NCBI RefSeq assembly: GCF_000613785.1
Contig: NZ_BAJQ01000011.1
Location: 1-58,096 of the forward strand
Source of the DNA: Segatella oulorum JCM 14966
Lineage (GTDB): Bacteria > Bacteroidota > Bacteroidia > Bacteroidales > Bacteroidaceae
Direction: 5' to 3'
DNA: 58,096 bases
A program made the translations under genes and the position numbers. Every line of letters begins with the position of its first letter. Positions within the stretch are counted from its first letter, which is position 1. The notes beneath the pieces were generated by a model. The model saw only the letters and a program-made list of their open reading frames with translations, was not told the origin of the DNA and did no database searches. This document shows, piece after piece, positions 53,776 to 58,096 of this stretch.

Positions 53776-56018
53776 CTATTCATGCGTCAGAATATTGACA
53801 TCCCGAGAGGTTGGGTGCATTAAATTCTCCATAAAATAATAACGCATGAGGTTTTGATAATAGGGACTCCACACACCATGGTCTTTTCCGGGCAACACCA
53901 TCAACTCAAAACGCTTACCTTTTTTAATCAATGCGTCGACCATTCTGAGCGTAGAAACGGGCGGAACATTGTCGTCGACATCGCCCGTCACCAGCATGAG
54001 CTTTCCTTTCAAGTTTCCGGCCAGCTCCATATTGGTGGGAATGCTCCCACGCTTGCCCAACCCATGATAGGTTTCGCCCCACCATTGAATATACTGATTG
54101 TTATCATGATTGCCCGAAGCACTGAAGGCCACCTTGTAGAAATCGGGATAAGAAAGCATGGCTGTTACGGCCATAAAGCCTCCGCCGCTGTGTCCACAGA
54201 TGCCAACACGATTTAAATCTATAAACGGATAGCGATGCGCCAACGTCTCTATCGTGTGCTTATCATCCGCAATGGGATAATCGCGCAGATTGCCATAGCC
54301 GAAACAATAGAAGTCGTGACCGCGTAAGGGCGAAGAGCCACGGGGCTGAACATTAATCACAACAAAGCCCATCTCGGCCAAACTCTGATTGCCGGCATCG
54401 TCAAGCGTGAAACTTCGGGGAATTTGATCATCTTGTGGACCGGGGTAAACAAACGAGATGATGGGATATTTCTTCGTCTTGTCAAGATGAGTGGGCAAAT
54501 ACATCACTCCGTAAAGAGGAGTCTTTCCGTCTGCAGCAGGCACATCAATCAACACCGGTGCCTGCCAACCGGCCGCCTTTAAATCTTTATCTGTGCAACG
54601 TGCGAATTCAAAATGCTTTGTAGGCGCATCAACATCAACCACATTATAAACGGTGGGCATATCCATTCGTGAATAGCTGTCAATGGCAAATCTGTGGTCT
54701 TCGAAGAACTGCAATTCATGCGTTCCGTTGCCATACGTCAGCGTTTGTTGGCGCTTTCCATTCAAATCGGCCACATAATAATAGGCATATTCAGGGTCAT
54801 AAGCCTGACGATCACCATAACCGATGAAGACAAGACGCCGCTTTTTCAAATCAAGATATTCGATGCGCCCTGCAACCAACTTATCGCCTTGCGTGATACG
54901 ACCTTTCAATCGTCCGTTGCCATCATAGAGATAATAGTTTCCACGCCCCGTTCGTTCGCTCCACCAAATAATTTCACGCCCTTGATGGAGGAGGCGATAA
55001 CTAAACAAATTGATATTTAAATGGGGCTTACACACCTCTTGTATAACCACCGAGACCTGCCCTGTAGGCAGATGGAGCTTGCAGAGTTCGAGTGTATCGA
55101 CACCCCGATTTCGACGTGTGAAGTAAAGATTTTCTCCGCAATCCTCGTAATTGAGCTTCACTTCCTGGTCTTTAAACTTCTCAATCGGCAGCACACGACC
55201 TTCACCCGTGTCGGCATTAAACCAATATAGTTTGTATTGCCGCACATTCTTTTCATCGGGCAGCGGCATGTGTTTGGTCTTCAAACGCGGACGATCGCCA
55301 TGCAAGACATCAATAAGATAGAGATTGCCCACCTTAGAGTCGTCGTTCATCAGATGAATATACACGTGTCCGCGCCAGTTTCCCATGGCATTGCCCGCAC
55401 GAAGCGTATCCTTGGCCGATGTAAAGCAGTAGGAAGCACCCTCTTTCCCATCGAAAGTCAGCTGGCGGATTTGCCCCGTCCGGTTATTCCTGACATGCAG
55501 ATTATATTTATCGCCAAGCATGGTGAAGAGCGAATCTTTCGTATAAGCGCCACTACTGAAAGAGCCTTCGCGATGTGTGGCCCCGTCTTTTTCTGCCGGT
55601 CGCTGTCCCATGCCAACCGCTGGGTCGCCCGATCATAAACCAAACGCTTCTGCGAGCGCGTCCAGTAGAAATACCGGCTATCATTATTTTCTAACGAAAG
55701 TCCATATAACCGCAGCTTATCGGCCTTCATGGTAGTGTCGCCTGTGAGCGTTTGATATTGCACAGCGAACTGCTGTTGATCTTTGATGAGCGGCTCCTGC
55801 CGCCCCGTTCGCGCATCCACCAAATAGAAACGGCCATACTGCTCATACATCAAGAAAGAAGAGCCTTTGAGCCAAGACGCTGAAATGCTGCTTCGACGAT
55901 AAATCTCCTGCAACGCATCTTCCTCTTGCTGTGCGACACACTTCCAATCAACCGTTTGAGCAGAAAGCGAGCATGCCAACTGCATAAAGAACACGATGAA
56001 CAACTGTTTCCGCATCAT
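53776..56018 (-). pseudogene. S9 family (DPP IV-type) prolyl-oligopeptidase, single-base frameshift
   Basis: Exported serine peptidase of about 747 aa when restored. Signal peptide MQLACSLSAQ; a beta-propeller domain over the first 450 residues; then the alpha/beta-hydrolase domain with nucleophile GICGHSGGGFMA, acid VTGDVDDNVPP and histidine GKDHGVWS. The frame breaks near 55597: DSDR is followed by noise in one frame, while another resumes with AEKDGATHREGSFSSGAYTKDSLF. Loss of one G in a GGG run explains it. Expected role: removal of dipeptides from the N-terminus of peptides, feeding the SusCD importer. It starts 2 bp after the S8 protease gene. Confidence 0.87.
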
Positions 56019-56020
56019 AA

Positions 56021-57564
56021 CTAAGGCATTAAATGTTTTACGGCTGCTGCCGCATCTACCAATTTCAATCCATGTACGTAGTGTGCCGTCTCTATCAGAA
56101 TGCGCTTCAGCTGCGCCGCCTTCACCTTGGGAAAATAACTTCTAAGCATTGCGGCTATGCCTGTGACCACAGGAGCCGCCACACTGGTGCCATTGGCAAA
56201 ATCTTTCTTGTCGCCGGGATATACGCCCGAGATATATTCGCCTGGTGCATAAAGGTCAACTTTATGTGCACCATAATTGGAGATAGCCGAACGGCTGCCA
56301 TCCATCGCCGTGCCGCCCACGCGAATAAAGTTGTCAAACGTTTTGCCTTTGTCATCGACTGCGGCGGGAAAATAGTCTACCGAATCGATATTTAAATGGT
56401 TGTTGCCGGCTGCTGCAATCACTAAGACATCGTGTTTAGCAGCATAGGCAATAACCTCGTTCACCATTTCAGGATGCGGTGAAGTGTATTTTCCAAAACT
56501 CAGATTCACCACCTTAGCTCCATTATCCACGGCATAGCGAATGCCCGATGCCACATCTTTGTCGTACTCATCGCCCTCAGGACTTATCCGAATGGCCATC
56601 AAACGTGCCTGAGGCCACACGCCATTGTAGCGCGCATCGTCGGCTACAACACCGGCTACAACAGAGGCTACGAAATGCCCATGCTCCATACCCTCGATGT
56701 TCAGCTGGTTGTTGCCATAGAAACGGTCGGTGGCATCGTCCAAACGATCGCCCATCAACAGCCGCTTGTCTTGGTCGCATTCAATACCGCGAATGCGCTG
56801 TTCCATCTGTACGAGCGCAGCTTGCTGCTTCGCCACATAGCTATTCCACAAAGTTGTCTTCGGCGTGCGATATAAATCAGTCATCGCGGCCTGCACAAAA
56901 GAATTCCGAATGAGCGTATCGCCCACTTGCAAACGCATCACACCGCCCATCGTGAGCGTGTCAACAGCCACGTGGCCCGCCCGCAATAAACTGTCCATCT
57001 CATGGATGAGCCTTTGTTTACGCGCCGTAGCCTCATAAAACATCAGATAGGAATTGATTTTGGCCTTGCGCCGCATCTCCACATAATAGGCATATTCAGC
57101 ACGGTTGGAGTCGGGCACCTCGGCAGCCGATTCCGTATATTTATATTTGGGATAGAGACGTTTGAACTGCCGATATTCCTCGGTTCCGGCACTGGTCATA
57201 TTAAATTTTCCATCTTTCGTGCCCAGAAAATTCCAGCCATGCACATCATCCACATAACCGTTGCCATCGTCATCTCGCCCGTTGAGCTTTTCCTTTGCAT
57301 TGGTCCACAACACCGACTTCAACGCACGGCTATCTACATCAATACCCGAATCGACAATACCCACCACCACTTGCTGCCGGACTTTGGCATGCCGCAACTG
57401 CAAATAGTGTTGCGCTGCGTGATATGGGCACCTTTCAAACTGTCGTTCCATTGCTTATACCAGCCGGCATAGGCATCATAGGTAGGAGTTTGCGCCAATG
57501 CTACCGCAGTAGAGAACAGCAATATGCCACCGAGCAAGTGTCTCTTCATTTTCAAATCTTTCAT
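56021..57564 (-). pseudogene. S8 family subtilisin-like protease, N-terminal frameshift
   Basis: Exported subtilase of about 514 aa when restored. Catalytic Asp in VVVGIVDSGIDVD, His in MEHGHFVASVVAG and Ser in FANGTSVAAPVVTGIAAML; a long insert of about 165 residues separates Asp and His. The signal peptide (LLGGILLFSTAVALAQ) is in another frame, which runs through YAGWYKQWNDSLKGAHI before the shift near 57419. The expected junction reads AHI then AAQHYLQLRHAKVRQQ. Start at ATG 57564 (or 57549). First gene of the protease/SusCD operon; its promoter is at 57675-57705. Confidence 0.86.
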
Positions 57565-57674
57565 TCTTCTTCGTCGTCTTTATTTTGCGTATAAAGGCTC
57601 ACTCAAAACCAACTTGTCTCCTCTATCTAATAACAAACAACAAGCAGATGGCAAGTTTTCCTTTTATTTGGTTA

Positions 57675-57705
57675 CAAAATTAACACAAACAATTGAAATA
57701 TGCAA
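57675..57705 (-). promoter_or_regulatory. Promoter of the protease/SusCD operon
   Basis: On the minus strand TTG (57705-57703) and TAATTTTG (57682-57675) are 20 bp apart. The leader to the first ATG is about 110 nt. The rest of 57565-58013 holds no gene I can support. Confidence 0.62.
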
Positions 57706-58013
57706 CAAAATGGCTTTCTCATCAATGATTTTTTTTGTGAATTTTATCGGAAACAGCTCCATCGTATGAAGAATTTTCATCGCATACAGCCTAAAAATAA
57801 ATAAATCTTCTCAAATATTTTCATCAAACACAAACAACAACAAAATATCCCAAACGTGTCGCTTTTGCTGATATACTTTGCAATTTGTCTGCTGTCGAAG
57901 GTATGAACAATAGCATACTTTGTTGTTATGTCTGCGAAAGAGGTTCGAACTATTAAAGACCGCATAAAACGAAAAAAACATGCTCCTGCTATTAGTTGGT
58001 TGGTATACAACTA

Positions 58014-58051
58014 AAAAAGCGTTCACTTGATTGCTCAAATGAACACTTTGG
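58014..58051 (-). terminator. Terminator of the rRNA operon
   Basis: On the minus strand GTTCATTTGAGCAATCAAGTGAAC forms a stem (GTTCA-TTTG/CAAG-TGAAC) followed by GCTTTTTTAG. It lies 10-50 bp beyond the 5S 3' end. Confidence 0.85.
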
Positions 58052-58059
58052 TTTAGAAA

Positions 58060-58096
58060 AAGGCGGCTACCTACTCTCCCGCATTGCCCTATTTGG
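58060..58096 (-). rRNA. rrf: 5S ribosomal RNA, 3' end only
   Basis: Read on the minus strand the last 37 bp give CAATGCGGGAGAGTAGG and then TAGCCGCC, the conserved 3' end of bacterial 5S rRNA (GGGAGAGTAGGTxGCCGCC). The rest of the gene and the operon lie beyond the window. A terminator follows. Confidence 0.88.

Noticed and set aside
57777..58038. Minus-strand open frames of 75-77 codons next to the 5S rRNA
   Set aside because: They overlap the rRNA terminator, have no promoter, and their composition looks non-coding.

Overview
The window looks like a chromosome segment from a Bacteroidales bacterium, most likely Prevotella or a close relative. The evidence is a complete type IX secretion core cluster (porP-gldK-gldL-gldM-gldN), a separate porT, a GldB-like lipoprotein, a SusC/SusD pair, pyruvate:ferredoxin oxidoreductase, a stand-alone AICAR transformylase, and many promoters of the Bacteroidetes type (-33 TTG/TTTG, -7 TAnnTTTG). 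No species is named. The right edge enters the 3' end of a minus-strand 5S rRNA, so an rRNA operon lies just outside.

Layout. 1-9.3 kb (+): a palindromic repeat array, an ABC-F ATPase gene with a frameshift, an M13 peptidase, a second array, then a surface-glycan cluster (DegT aminotransferase, membrane nucleoside-sugar 4,6-dehydratase, nucleotidyltransferase-like protein). 9.37-10.88 kb: an IS256-type element joined to an inverted fragment of a second copy. 10.9-25.6 kb: housekeeping genes (TPR protein, def, ruvX, SPOR protein, a YtxH/holin-like envelope trio, metallo-hydrolase, murB, DUF4348, pheS, GldB-like, AAA ATPase, nifJ). 25.8-38.1 kb: porT bracketed by two arrays, a two-gene 5'-nucleotidase, rplS, AICAR transformylase, a 12-unit array, an outer-membrane barrel and the T9SS operon. 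38.5-47.3 kb: DUF2795, a BtuB-like TonB receptor, a four-helix-bundle protein beside a CTAG cluster, a SemiSWEET transporter, an IS5-type remnant, a HELLH secreted protein, and a nitroreductase/TetR pair with two clear operators. 47.4-57.6 kb (-): an operon with subtilisin-like protease, S9 prolyl-oligopeptidase-type protease, SusC, SusD, a small lipoprotein and a DUF4843 lipoprotein, which reads as a protein or peptide harvesting locus.

Two signals are not explained by ordinary annotation. First, five intergenic arrays (1-104, 4383-4564, 25801-25967, 26841-26948, 31269-31699) have different sequences but share one geometry: tandem units of 41 or 42 bp, each centred on an imperfect palindrome. 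In several arrays a second dyad sits half a period (21 bp) away. Between units and between arrays the palindrome arms change together so that symmetry is kept. This is the best candidate for an undescribed system. Second, seven otherwise well-preserved genes carry eight apparent single-base deletions, and the IS transposase carries a further frameshift. Real decay and a deletion-biased sequencing or assembly error cannot be told apart from the sequence alone; the intact downstream reading favours sequence error.
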